64,000 nt of DNA from Microbacterium excoecariae. GTDB taxonomy: Bacteria > Actinomycetota > Actinomycetes > Actinomycetales > Microbacteriaceae. Of this stretch, positions 55,985 to 64,000 are shown one piece after another (within the stretch, counting starts at the first letter, position 1; each line of letters opens with the position of its first letter). The DNA lies in NCBI RefSeq assembly GCF_011326725.1, contig NZ_JAANCO010000001.1, positions 2,145,115 through 2,209,114 of the forward strand, written 5' to 3'. The notes beneath the pieces are model-generated. The model worked only from the letters and a program-made list of their open reading frames with translations, had not been told where the DNA came from and ran no database searches. A program made the translations under genes and the position numbers.

Positions 55985-56572
55985 GTGGGAAGACGCGAGG
56001 ATCGACGCGTGGAATTGCCTCTCCACCTGTCACACACGGCTATGGCGCTGTTCACCGCGCACGGGTTTGCGGAGGTGCGCGTGGAGGACATCGCGTCCAC
56101 CGCAGGAGTGTCCGTGCGCACCTTCCACCGCTACTTCCCCACGAAGCAGGATGCGGTATTGCCCGCTCTGGACGCACTGTGGGACGAATTCCTCGCGCGC
56201 CTGACAGCCGCGTCAGGCGCGGCCTCGCTCGACCAAGCCCTCCTCGAGAGCTTCCTGCGCACGCGCTCGAGTGCCCTCGCTGGACGCCAGCTCGCGTTGT
56301 TTCGGGCAATGGCCGACTCTCCGCACCTGCAGACAGTGCGACTACGGATGTACGCCCGCTTCGAGAGCCAATTGCGGGCCGCCCTTGCGTCCATCGTCGA
56401 CAGCGACATCGACGACCCCGACGTCGCCCTGTTCGCTGCCGTGATCACCGCTGCTGCCCGGCTGGTCTCCGACTCCACCCTCGCCGGAAACGAAGCCCCC
56501 GACGAAGCGACGAAACGACTCTTCAGCGCGGCATTGCGGCTTGCGCCGCAGTCGTCGCAAAGTCACAACTGA
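55985..56572 (+). CDS. TetR/AcrR family regulator
   Basis: 195 aa from GTG 55985 (VGRREDRRVELPLHLSHTAM), chosen because GAGGAGG lies upstream. HTH MALFTAHGFAEVRVEDIAST AGVSVRTFHRYF spans about 25-60 (short excerpt: VEDIASTAGVSVRTFHRYF); the ligand domain is short. Pairs with the divergent SDR gene. The C-terminal half shows the TetR_C MftR-type pattern. Confidence 0.9.
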   Translation: MGRREDRRVELPLHLSHTAMALFTAHGFAEVRVEDIASTAGVSVRTFHRYFPTKQDAVLPALDALWDEFLARLTAASGAASLDQALLESFLRTRSSALAGRQLALFRAMADSPHLQTVRLRMYARFESQLRAALASIVDSDIDDPDVALFAAVITAAARLVSDSTLAGNEAPDEATKRLFSAALRLAPQSSQSHN

Positions 56573-56940
56573 TAGCTAAGCCGACTCGCCGCGCGCAAGA
56601 TGCCCCAATCGGCGAAGACGAACTCGCGGGCGCCACGGGAAGCGCCCACAACAGCGGCGCAGGGCGGGAAGGCCAGTCGCCGGACCGAACCACCCGGGTT
56701 GCCGTGGATCCGATCCTCCCTCGGCACGTCCAGTGGGCTCTCTATTCGCGGGCCCGGAGCGGGAGTTTCATGGGCCCGGATGAGCATCGATGTCGTGCGA
56801 TCCAACCGGTGTGCGGATGACCCAACTTTATCAATCAGCTGATCGAGCTTCCGTACGCTAGCGCGTGCGGGGCGACCGAGGAGGGAGCGAGCATCGTTCG
56901 CACACCCTTCCGCATCGCCCCTTGCTATGCGCGACGGAGG
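56573..56940. other. Gene-free stretch
   Basis: 368 bases between the TetR stop and the stop of the next TetR gene. Open frames of up to 80 codons exist on both strands but have neither ribosome binding sites nor protein-like sequence. No repeat, hairpin or promoter stands out. It contains one GGATCC (56704). Confidence 0.6.
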
Positions 56941-57552
56941 TCAGGTGAATCCGCCTCGCGCGATCGCTGAGACAGCTTCATCCAGAGCGTTCGCAAGCGG
57001 AATCTGGTGCGATTCAGCGAAGCGATGAGCCGTCGACAATGCGGCAAAGGCAGCGGCCACGACCGCTGCCAACTGCAGCGAAGTCGCCCCCGACCCGCGC
57101 TCGGCTTCGCGGCGTTCGAGCTCGATTGCGATCAGGCGCTGCGCGCGCTCCATGCGTTCGAGATAGCCCGCGCGGAGCGCCTCTGAGTTTTGGATGAGTC
57201 GGTTCACTTCGAGCGCCGAGCGACGCGAGTCTTCGTCGGCCATGTATGTCACGACCGGGTCGAACATCCGTCGGAGCGCAACCCAAGGCTGCTCGTCAAG
57301 CGGTCGCTGAGCCAGTGCAGCGGCGAAGTCCTCCCCCTGTTTGTCGAACTTGCCCAGGATGAGCGCTTCCTTGCTTCCGAAGTAGCGAAAGAAGCTGCGC
57401 TTGGACATCCCGGCGGCGGCAGCGATCTCCTCGACCGTCACCGCGTCGAAGCCGCGCTCGACGAACAGCGCCTGGCCGGCCGCGAGCAGCTCGGCCTGAA
57501 CGGCCCGACGCGTTCGCTCGCGCAGCGTGGCGCCCATCCCCGGTTCCGTCAT
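56941..57552 (-). CDS. TetR/AcrR family regulator
   Basis: 203 aa. HTH at about 15-65 (LLAAGQALFVERGFDAVTVE, EIAAAAGMSKRSFFRYFGSKE); C-terminal domain with VVTYMADEDSRRSALEVNRLI. Divergent from an SDR gene, 82 bases, with a nested dyad operator in between. The 5' end at 57552 has no clear ribosome binding site; ATG 57537 (MGATLRER) is an alternative. Confidence 0.92.
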   Translation of the reverse strand: MTEPGMGATLRERTRRAVQAELLAAGQALFVERGFDAVTVEEIAAAAGMSKRSFFRYFGSKEALILGKFDKQGEDFAAALAQRPLDEQPWVALRRMFDPVVTYMADEDSRRSALEVNRLIQNSEALRAGYLERMERAQRLIAIELERREAERGSGATSLQLAAVVAAAFAALSTAHRFAESHQIPLANALDEAVSAIARGGFT

Positions 57553-57564
57553 GCCTCCATGCTA

Positions 57565-57615
57565 TACACTGGGGTTCGAAAGTGACACTCGGTGTCATAT
57601 GTGGCGCCAAGTGTA
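57565..57615. promoter_or_regulatory. Nested dyad operator between TetR and SDR genes
   Basis: TGACAC-TCG-GTGTCA (57583-57597) is a perfect dyad centred on 57590. An outer pair, TACACT (57565-57570) and AGTGTA (57610-57615), is centred on exactly the same base. The ends resemble the inner half-site (ACAC/GTGT), so a TetR dimer or pair of dimers could bind. Confidence 0.65.
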
Positions 57616-57634
57616 AAAGACGTGAGGAGTAGCA

Positions 57635-58462
57635 ATGAGCAAGACCTGGTTCATCACCGGCGCCGGCCGGGGATTCGGCAAGCAGTTCGCGTCAGCGGCT
57701 CTCAGGCGCGGCGACAAGGTGGCCGCGACCGCCCGCAACCTCGACACCCTGCAAGACCTTGTGGATGGGTACGGAGGCGCCGTGCTCCCGCTGCAGCTGG
57801 ACGTCACCGATCGTGCGGGCGTGGATGCCGCGGTCGCGGCCGCTGTGGCCAAGTTCGGGCGGCTGGACGTCGTTGTCAACAATGCGGGCTACGGCCTGTT
57901 CGGCGCGGTCGAGGAGATCAGCGACCAGGAGCTGCGCGACCAGCTCGAGGTCAACCTGTTCGGCGTCCTCCACGTCACCCAGGCGGTCCTTCCGACTCTG
58001 CGCGCGCAGGGCTCCGGCCACATCATCCAGATCTCCACGATCGGCGGCATCGGCGCGTTCCCGAACCTTGGCGGCTACCACGCCTCGAAGTGGGCGCTCG
58101 AAGGGCTCAGCGAATCGCTCGCCCAGGAGGTCGCCGGATTTGGAATCAAGGTCACGCTCGTCGAACCGGGCTCGTACGCCACGGACTGGGCCGGCAGTAG
58201 CGCCGCACACGCGACGCCGATGCCGGCGTATGACCCGCTGCGCCAGGCGATGGCGGAGCGTATGAAGGCGAGCTCCGGGCAGATGACGGGCGACCCTGCA
58301 GCGGCCGGCCCCGCCTTGCTGAAGATCGTCGATGCTGAGCAGCCTCCGCTGCGCGTCCTGTTCGGCACGGTCCCCACGCAGATCGCTCCCCACCTCTACC
58401 AGCAGCGACTCGAGACCTGGGAGCAGTGGAAGTCTGTCTCCATCGAGGCGAACGGAAACTGA
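57635..58462 (+). CDS. SDR family oxidoreductase
   Basis: 275 aa classical SDR with extended C-terminus: FITGAGRGFGKQFA, VVNNAGYGLFG, Ser in QISTIGG, catalytic YHASK, VTLVEPGSYATDW, and a C-terminal substrate region ending HLYQQRLETWEQWKSV. Arg in ARNLDT after strand 2 indicates NADP+. GAGGAG precedes ATG 57635 by about 7 bases. Probably repressed by the divergent TetR protein. Confidence 0.93.
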   Translation: MSKTWFITGAGRGFGKQFASAALRRGDKVAATARNLDTLQDLVDGYGGAVLPLQLDVTDRAGVDAAVAAAVAKFGRLDVVVNNAGYGLFGAVEEISDQELRDQLEVNLFGVLHVTQAVLPTLRAQGSGHIIQISTIGGIGAFPNLGGYHASKWALEGLSESLAQEVAGFGIKVTLVEPGSYATDWAGSSAAHATPMPAYDPLRQAMAERMKASSGQMTGDPAAAGPALLKIVDAEQPPLRVLFGTVPTQIAPHLYQQRLETWEQWKSVSIEANGN

Positions 58463-58470
58463 GACGAACT

Positions 58471-58503
58471 CGGGGAGGGGCGGCGATGGGCTGTTCCTCC
58501 CCG
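58471..58503 (+). terminator. Terminator after the SDR gene
   Basis: 8-bp perfect stem (CGGGGAGG 58471-58478 with CCTCCCCG 58496-58503), 17-base loop. 58504-58654 holds no recognisable gene. Confidence 0.5.
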
Positions 58504-58654
58504 GCCCGCACCGGATAGGCAGCAGGATGGAATGGTCGCTCGTGATCCGCTCGACAACCTGAGCGAAAACGAGATACCCGCCCTCACGAGCCTCCTTCTC
58601 AAGCGCGCCGATGGCCCTCCGGCCTCACACGCCGCGCGATCGGCGCGCAGACAT

Positions 58655-58687
58655 GAAAAAGGCCCCGGGAAACCCGGGGCCTTTTTC
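58655..58687. terminator. Strong bidirectional terminator next to tRNA-Thr
   Basis: 15-bp perfect stem (58655-58669 with 58673-58687) with five A at the start and five T at the end. It lies two bases downstream of the encoded CCA of tRNA-Thr on the minus strand. Confidence 0.9.
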
Positions 58688-58689
58688 AC

Positions 58690-58765
58690 TGGAGCCACCT
58701 GTCGGAATCGAACCGACGACCTATTCATTACGAGTGAATCGCTCTGCCGACTGAGCTAAGGTGGC
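58690..58765 (-). tRNA. tRNA-Thr (anticodon CGU), CCA encoded
   Basis: Minus strand: acceptor GCCACCT pairs with AGGTGGC, D-arm AGCTCAGTCGGCAGAGC, anticodon loop CTCGTAA (anticodon CGT), T-arm GTCGGTTCGATTCCGAC, discriminator U and CCA at 58690-58692. Reads ACG codons. Its 3' end faces the compositionally distinct region. Confidence 0.96.
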
Positions 58766-58864
58766 GTCTCGCGCCGCGCGAGCGGCACGAGAGACAATAT
58801 TACCCATTCGCCCGCCCGCGCGCGAATCCGACCCGCACCCCGGGCGTGCCGCGGGATCCGCCCG

Positions 58865-60427
58865 TCAGCACGTCGCGCCGTCGGCGGGCACCTCGCCGTC
58901 GATAAGGTAGGCCTCGACGGCGGCATCGACACAGTCGCTGCCCGCCTTGTACGCCGTGTGCCCCTCGCCCTCGTAGGTGAGCAGCGTCCCGCTCTCGAGC
59001 TGATCGGCGAGCGAGACGGCCCATTCGTAGGGGGTCGCGGGGTCGCCCGTCGTCCCGACCACGAGGATCGGGGCGGCGCCGGCGGCGTGGATCTCGCCGC
59101 GCTCGCCCGTCGGCTCGTACGGCCAGAACGCGCACACGTCGGCGCCCAGCATGTACTGCCACGTCACGGGAGCCTGCTCGGAAAGGATCCGCTCGTCCTC
59201 CGCCGACGTATCCTCCGACTCGGTCGGGTAGTCCATGCAGTTGTAGGCCGTGAACGCCTCGGTCGAGTTCGTCGGATATGCGCCTTCCTCGCGGCCGTTG
59301 TAGAAGTCCGCGAGGAACATCGCCATCGTGGCGTCGCCCTGGAGCGCGCCCGCGAGGGCCTCGGTCAAATACGGCCAGTTCTGCTCGCTGTAGAGCGCGG
59401 CCACGACCGCGGTCATGAGCGCATCGCCGCCGAGCTCGCGGCCGTCCGCGGCCACGAGCGGCGCGCGGTCGACCGACGCGAGGAGCGCGGCCACATCGTC
59501 CATCGCCTGATCCACGGATCCGCGGAACGGGCACGACGCGCCCTCGAGGCAGCTCGCGAGGTAGGTGCGGAACGACTCCTCGAACGCGATGACCTGCGTG
59601 CGCCCGACCTCGCTGCCCGACACGGACGGGTCGATGGCCCCGTCGAGCACGAGGCGCCCGACGTTCTGGGGGAACAGCTCGGCGTAGGTCGCGCCCAGGA
59701 ACGTCCCATACGAGTACCCAAGGTAGTTCAGCTGCGCGTCGCCCAGGACGGCGCGCAGGAGGTCCATGTCGCGCGCCGCCTGCTCGGTCGTGACGAACTC
59801 GAGCACCTCGCCGGAGTTCTCGGCGCACGCGTCCGCGAACGCCTCCGCCTTCTCGTCGAGCGCGGCCTCCCATTCCTCGGAGCCTCGCTCCCCCGCCGGG
59901 ATGTCATAGAGGTAGGCGTCCATCTCGGCGTCGTCGAGGCACGACACCGGTGTGGATCGCGAGACGCCGCGCGGGTCGAACCCCACGACGTCGTAGGTGG
60001 CCAGGAGGTCCTCCCCGATCCCGTCATACTCGAGGGAGCTGTAGAGGAGATCGATGCCCGAGGATCCAGGCCCGCCCGGGTTGATCAGGAGGGAGCCCGC
60101 GGGATTCGCGGGGCGGTCGGCCGGACGCGCGATCCGCAGCTCGATCTCGCCCGCGCCGGGGTCCGCCCAGTCCCGCGGCGCCGTCACCGTGGCGCACTCA
60201 ACCTCGACGCTCGTCTGCGGATCCTCGCACGCCTCCCACGCGAGCGACTGCTCGTAGAACGGCAGGAGGTCGGCTGGCACGCCGTCGGTGGCGGGGGCGG
60301 TCGTCTCCTCGCCGGCGCCCGGCACGAGGTCCGGAAGGGGGTTCGCGCACCCCGCGAGCAGGACGACGGTCGCGGACGCCGCGGCCACGAGGCTGAGGGC
60401 GCGCCGGGCGCGGGTGAGTGAGGTCAC
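58865..60427 (-). CDS. Exported alpha/beta hydrolase (TAP-like peptidase/esterase), lipoprotein
   Basis: 520 aa. Lipoprotein signal with lipobox VLLAGC (Cys about 27), then an alpha/beta hydrolase with oxyanion region INPGGPGSSG, nucleophile Ser239 in GYSYGT, and the C-terminal TAP-like domain with Asp (VVGTTGDPATP) and His (YEGEGHTAYKAG). Five Cys pairs in the mature part (for example SCLEGASCPF) suggest disulfides outside the cell. Related to Streptomyces tripeptidyl aminopeptidases; peptide or ester substrates are possible. ATG overlaps the holB stop by four bases. Confidence 0.94.
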   Translation of the reverse strand: MTSLTRARRALSLVAAASATVVLLAGCANPLPDLVPGAGEETTAPATDGVPADLLPFYEQSLAWEACEDPQTSVEVECATVTAPRDWADPGAGEIELRIARPADRPANPAGSLLINPGGPGSSGIDLLYSSLEYDGIGEDLLATYDVVGFDPRGVSRSTPVSCLDDAEMDAYLYDIPAGERGSEEWEAALDEKAEAFADACAENSGEVLEFVTTEQAARDMDLLRAVLGDAQLNYLGYSYGTFLGATYAELFPQNVGRLVLDGAIDPSVSGSEVGRTQVIAFEESFRTYLASCLEGASCPFRGSVDQAMDDVAALLASVDRAPLVAADGRELGGDALMTAVVAALYSEQNWPYLTEALAGALQGDATMAMFLADFYNGREEGAYPTNSTEAFTAYNCMDYPTESEDTSAEDERILSEQAPVTWQYMLGADVCAFWPYEPTGERGEIHAAGAAPILVVGTTGDPATPYEWAVSLADQLESGTLLTYEGEGHTAYKAGSDCVDAAVEAYLIDGEVPADGATC

Positions 60428-61581
60428 GGCTTCCTTCCGCTGACGACGGTCACGAGCAGGCTTTCGAGCGCGAGCGCGGGCTGGACGTTGCGCTCGAGCG
60501 CGGCGCGCGTCTCGGCGATGTGGTCGAGGATCGTGAGGGCGCGGCGGGGGCGCCAGGCCTGGGCGACCTGCCGGATGTCGTCGGCGAGCTCACGGTTGAT
60601 CATGCCCTCCTCGCGGCCGAGCTGGGCCAGCGCGATGTCGCGAAACAGCGACTGCATGTCGGTGAGCACGCGGTCGAGCCCGTCGCGCACCCCCCGCTTC
60701 GCGCGACGCTCCTGCTCGTCCTTGAGCGCGTTCAGCTGCGACCGCACGGCGGGCGGGACCTTCGCGCCGTCGGGCACCCCGACCGTGCGCAGCAGGGCCT
60801 GGCGCTCCGCCTCGTCGCGCTCGGCGTTCAGCGCCTTCGCGTCGTCGGTGGCGGCCTGCACGATGCGCCCGGCGATCTGCACGACGTCGCCGATCGCGCG
60901 CACCCGGAGGACGTCGCGCAGGGTCTGGTCGCGCCGGACACGCGAAGGCTCGTCGGTCGCGAGGCGCTGCGCCATTCCGATGTGGCGCTGGGCGTGGCGC
61001 GCGGATTGCTCCGCGACGGCGGCGTCGACACCCGTGCGCTCGGTGATGAGGCGCGCGACGTCGTCGACCTCGAGTTCGCGCAGCCGCAGCGAGCGCACGC
61101 GCGAGCGGATCGTCGGCAGCAGGTCGGCCTCGCTCGGCGCGCACAGCACCCACACGGTGTGCTCGGGCGGCTCCTCGAGCGCCTTCAGGAGCACGTTCGA
61201 GGTGCGCTCGGTCATGCGGTCGGCGTCCTCCACCACGATCACGCGGTATCGCCCCACCGAGGGCGCGTAATAGGACCGCTCGACGATGTCGCGCGCCTGC
61301 TTGATCGTGATGATCACGCCCTCCGTGCGCAGCCGCGTGAGGTCGGGGTGCGTCCCCGCGAGGACCTGGCGCATCGTCGCATCGTCGCCCGGGCCGTCCG
61401 CGATGAGCGCGGCCGCGAACGCGAGCGCCAGCGTGGACCGCCCGGACCCGGGAGGGCCCGTCACGAGCCAGCCGTGCGCCAGCTGGGCGGGATCGGCGGC
61501 CGCGCGCTGGAGCGTCTCGACGGCGTCGCGCTGCCCCAGCACGTCGCCCCACGGGAGCGCGGCGGCGGAAGTCAGGGTCAT
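60424..61581 (-). CDS. holB: DNA polymerase III delta' subunit
   Basis: 385 aa clamp-loader subunit. AAA+ core with P-loop VTGPPGSGRST (Arg in place of the usual Lys), THPDLTRL, EDADRMTERTSNVLLKALEEPP (excerpt: VLLKALEEPPEHTVW) and SRVRSLRLRE. The zinc-binding Cys cluster expected before AGTHPDL is missing (DDATMRQVLAGTHPDL), as I recall for other Microbacteriaceae. A long helical C-terminus with Lys/Arg-rich ERRAKRGVRDG follows. Directly after tmk in the topA-tmk-holB order usual in actinobacteria. Confidence 0.95.
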   Translation of the reverse strand: MTLTSAAALPWGDVLGQRDAVETLQRAAADPAQLAHGWLVTGPPGSGRSTLALAFAAALIADGPGDDATMRQVLAGTHPDLTRLRTEGVIITIKQARDIVERSYYAPSVGRYRVIVVEDADRMTERTSNVLLKALEEPPEHTVWVLCAPSEADLLPTIRSRVRSLRLRELEVDDVARLITERTGVDAAVAEQSARHAQRHIGMAQRLATDEPSRVRRDQTLRDVLRVRAIGDVVQIAGRIVQAATDDAKALNAERDEAERQALLRTVGVPDGAKVPPAVRSQLNALKDEQERRAKRGVRDGLDRVLTDMQSLFRDIALAQLGREEGMINRELADDIRQVAQAWRPRRALTILDHIAETRAALERNVQPALALESLLVTVVSGRKP

Positions 61582-61622
61582 GCGTTCAGCCTACGGGGAG
61601 CCGCCGACAACGAGCCGGGGCC

Positions 61623-62255
61623 TCACACGAGCGGCGCGACGCGGGCACGGATCCGCTCGGCGATCCGCTCCGGATCCTCCGATGCGTCCACGACGAGGAA
61701 GCGATCGGCCTCGGCCGCGGCCAGCTCCAGGAACGCCTCCCGCACGCGCCCGTGGAACTCGGCCGCCTCGGCCTCCAGACGGTCGAACGGCTTGTCGTCG
61801 GCGTCGAGCCGCCGCCGCGCCGCGGCCGGGTCGAGATCGAGCAGCACGGTGAGGTCGGGAAGCGCGCCGCCCGTCGCCCACAGCGACAGGTCGCGCACCT
61901 CCCCCATCCCGAGCACCCGCCCGGCGCCCTGATAGGCCACGGACGAGTCGAGGTACCGGTCCTGCAGCACGACCTCGCCGCGCGCGAGGGCGGGCAGCAC
62001 GCGCGTGGCGACGTGGTGCGCACGGTCGGCCGCGTACAGCAGCGCCTCCGCGCGCGGGGCGATGTCCCCGCGGTGGTGCAGGACGAGCTCCCGGATCCGC
62101 TCGCCCACCTCGGTGCCGCCCGGCTCGCGCGTGCGCACGACCGCGCGGCCGCGGGCGGCGAGCCACTCCTCCAGCAGGCGCGCCTGGGTCGTCTTGCCCA
62201 CACCGTCGCCGCCCTCGAAGGTGATCCACGGCGCGCGGCGGGCCGCGGGATCCAT
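61623..62255 (-). CDS. tmk: Thymidylate kinase
   Basis: Phosphorylates dTMP to dTDP. 210 aa from ATG 62255, which overlaps the topA stop (TGATG); GTG 62258 would add one residue. P-loop FEGGDGVGKTT (residues 13-23), DRYLDSSVAYQGAGR (DRY motif), LID region with LDADDKPFDR. Works in dTTP supply together with the thymidine phosphorylase route elsewhere. Confidence 0.96.
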   Translation of the reverse strand: MDPAARRAPWITFEGGDGVGKTTQARLLEEWLAARGRAVVRTREPGGTEVGERIRELVLHHRGDIAPRAEALLYAADRAHHVATRVLPALARGEVVLQDRYLDSSVAYQGAGRVLGMGEVRDLSLWATGGALPDLTVLLDLDPAAARRRLDADDKPFDRLEAEAAEFHGRVREAFLELAAAEADRFLVVDASEDPERIAERIRARVAPLV

Positions 62256-64000
62256 CACTCCCCCGCGGCCTCGCGCGCGGCCTTGTTCCGCGCCCGCGTC
62301 GCGGCCGCCTTCTTGGCGGCCTCCGAGCGCGCCGCCGAGACCTCCTTGCCGGCGGCGTTCGTCTTCTTCGCGGGCGCCTTCTTCGCGGGCGCCTTCTTGG
62401 CCGCGGCCCCGCGCTTCTTCGCCGGGCCCTTGGCGCGCTTGTCCGCGAGCAGCTGCACGGCGCGCTCGAAGTCGACGTCGGTCGCCGTCTCCCCGCGCGG
62501 GATCGTCGCGTTGGTCTCCCCATCCGTGACGTACGCGCCGAAGCGCCCGTCCCGGATCCGGATCGCCTTCCCGCTCGTCGGGTCTTCCTTCTCGAACTCC
62601 TTCAGGGAGCTCGCCGCGCGCCGCGCGCCGTACTTCGGCTTCGCGTAGACCTCGAGGGCCTCGTCGAGGGTGATATCGAAGATCTGCTGCTCGGCCTCCA
62701 GCGACCGCGAGTCGCTGCCCTTCTTCAGGTAGGGGCCGTAGCGGCCGTTCTGCGCCGTGATCTCCTCGCCGGAGGCGGGATCCGTCCCGACGGTGCGCGG
62801 CAGGGCGAGCAGCGCGAGCGCCGTGTCGAGGTCGATCGTCTCGGGCGACATGCTCTTGAACAGCGACGCGCGCCGGGGCTTGGGCGCCGCGGCCTTCTTC
62901 GTCGCCTTCGCGGGCGCCTCGGCAACCTCGCCCGTCGCCGGGTCGACCTCGCCCGGTTCCTCAGGCTCGCTCTCCTCGAGGTAGGGACCGAAGCGGCCGT
63001 CCTTGACGACGACGACCTTGCCGTTGTCGGGGTTCTCCCCGAGCACGCGGTTGCCGGCGACGGGCTGGTCGATGAGCTCCTGCACCTTCTCGGGCGTGAG
63101 CTCGTCGGGCGCCAGCTCCTCGGGCACGTTGATCCGGCGCGGATCCGCCTCCGGCGCATCGGGATCGACGACCTCGAGGTAGGGGCCGTACTTGCCGAAT
63201 CGCAGGGTCGCGCGTTCCGTGAGGGGAGTCGCGTTCAGCTCGCGGGCGTCGATCTCGCCGAGGTTCTCGACGATCGTCCGGAGGCCGGGGTGCTCGCCAC
63301 CGCCGAAGTAGAACGACTTCAGCCAGTCGGAGCGGTCCGCCTCGCCGCGGGCGATCCGGTCGAGGTCCTCCTCGAGCTCCGCCGTGAAGTCGTAATCGAC
63401 GAGGTCGCCGAAGTGGCGCTCCAGGAGGCGGATCACGCTGAACGCGAGCCAGGTCGGCACGAGGGCTTGCCCGCGCTTGACGACGTATCCGCGGTCGAGG
63501 ATGACTCCGATGATGCTCGCGAACGTCGAGGGACGGCCGATGCCGCGCTCCTCCAGCGCCTTGACGAGGCTCGCCTCCGTGTAGCGCGGCTTGGGCGAGG
63601 TCTGGTGGCCCTTCGCCTCCGCATCCGACAGCTGGACGGCGTCGCCGACCGCGACCTGCGGGAGCTGCTGGTTCTGGTCTTCCTCCGACGCGTGGCGCTT
63701 CTCGTCCGCGCCCTCCTCGTAGGCCTCGAGGAAGCCCTTGAAGGTGTACACCGTGCCGGAGGCCGTGAACTCCAGCGCGCGCTCGTCCGCGTCGGCCGCG
63801 AGCGTGATCGTCGTGGTTTCGAGCTTCGCGTCGCTCATCTGGCTCGCGATCGTGCGCGTCCAGATCAGGTCGTACATCCGCTGCTCGTCGCGGCCGAGCT
63901 GGCCGACGACCTCCTTCGGCGTGCGGAAGGTGTCGCCCGAGGGGCGGATCGCCTCGTGCGCCTCCTGTGCGTTCTTCGACTTCGACGGGTACACGCGCGG
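62255..64000 (-). CDS. topA: DNA topoisomerase I, C-terminal part (5' end outside window)
   Basis: Frame open to the right edge; about 580 C-terminal residues are seen, the rest including the active Tyr lies outside. Visible: EAHEAIRPSGD (type IA), RYTEASLVKALEERGIGRPST (excerpt RYTEASLVKALEERGIGRPS), then four repeat-type C-terminal DNA-binding modules with YGPYLE / GRFGPYLEE / GRYGPYLKKG / GRFGAYVTDG, and a Lys/Ala-rich tail (AKKAPAKKAPAKK) of about 60 residues. The basic tail is typical of actinobacterial TopA. Terminal gene overlap with tmk. Confidence 0.96.
   Translation of the reverse strand, partial: PRVYPSKSKNAQEAHEAIRPSGDTFRTPKEVVGQLGRDEQRMYDLIWTRTIASQMSDAKLETTTITLAADADERALEFTASGTVYTFKGFLEAYEEGADEKRHASEEDQNQQLPQVAVGDAVQLSDAEAKGHQTSPKPRYTEASLVKALEERGIGRPSTFASIIGVILDRGYVVKRGQALVPTWLAFSVIRLLERHFGDLVDYDFTAELEEDLDRIARGEADRSDWLKSFYFGGGEHPGLRTIVENLGEIDARELNATPLTERATLRFGKYGPYLEVVDPDAPEADPRRINVPEELAPDELTPEKVQELIDQPVAGNRVLGENPDNGKVVVVKDGRFGPYLEESEPEEPGEVDPATGEVAEAPAKATKKAAAPKPRRASLFKSMSPETIDLDTALALLALPRTVGTDPASGEEITAQNGRYGPYLKKGSDSRSLEAEQQIFDITLDEALEVYAKPKYGARRAASSLKEFEKEDPTSGKAIRIRDGRFGAYVTDGETNATIPRGETATDVDFERAVQLLADKRAKGPAKKRGAAAKKAPAKKAPAKKTNAAGKEVSAARSEAAKKAAATRARNKAAREAAGE

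Noticed and set aside
58690..58765. tRNA-Thr as attB with a matching att repeat near 40.6 kb
   Set aside because: I compared the tRNA 3' segment with 40,500-40,700 and saw no shared stretch, and no integrase is present. The intact terminator right behind the tRNA also argues against a recent insertion there.
62330..62420. Short tandem DNA repeats in the topA tail
   Set aside because: They are codon repeats for the APAKK-type basic tail normal for actinobacterial TopA.

Overview
The window is a stretch of a high-G+C actinobacterial chromosome. Gene content and protein style point to Microbacteriaceae, most likely Microbacterium or a close relative (inference, not proven here). The grounds are a mannitol PTS with EIICBA fusion, an IdeR/PhoP/RamB style of regulation, a lysine/alanine-rich TopA tail and a 209-aa orphan family that I know from Microbacterium. 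There are no rRNAs, CRISPR arrays, transposases, integrases or phage genes. Two tRNAs (Lys-UUU, Thr-CGU) are present.

Layout. 0-6.6 kb: a phosphohexomutase cut by the left edge, ptsH-ptsI behind a canonical promoter, then mtlA (EIICBA) and mtlD. Together these take up mannitol as mannitol-1-phosphate and oxidise it to fructose-6-phosphate. 7.5-15.7 kb (minus strand): a nucleoside salvage operon with a BMP-family lipoprotein, ABC ATPase, two permeases, cytidine deaminase, thymidine phosphorylase and adenosine deaminase. 15.9-20.7 kb: mannose-1-phosphate guanylyltransferase diverging from sdhCDAB. 20.8-25.9 kb: exonuclease III and pstSCAB with a PHO box. 26-33 kb: small conserved proteins, an MFS / MmyB-type regulator / SDR operon, tRNA-Lys, DUF421 protein, nicotinamidase, and an NAD(P)-binding protein. 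32.3-36.9 kb: ramB diverging from aceA-aceB (glyoxylate shunt). 36.9-40.5 kb: exported intradiol dioxygenase, rhomboid protease, hot-dog thioesterase, zinc alcohol dehydrogenase.

40.6-58.6 kb is different in kind. It is a dense array of oxidoreductases (four SDRs, two zinc/quinone-type dehydrogenases, a flavin monooxygenase-like protein, an aldo-keto reductase), three MFS exporters (one frameshifted), a racemase and six regulators, most of them diverging from a single enzyme gene across a palindromic operator. The hexamer GGATCC occurs about 1.8 times per kb in the rest of the window, in all three reading frames, but only five times in these 18 kb. This makes the region look acquired. It ends at the 3' side of tRNA-Thr, although I see no integrase or att repeat.

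58.7-64 kb returns to core genes (all minus strand): tRNA-Thr, an exported TAP-like alpha/beta hydrolase, holB, tmk and topA (cut by the right edge), the last four chained by overlapping stop/start codons.

Most start codons were chosen from the ribosome binding site and family length. Several long reading frames in this G+C-rich DNA run through more than one true gene and were trimmed accordingly.
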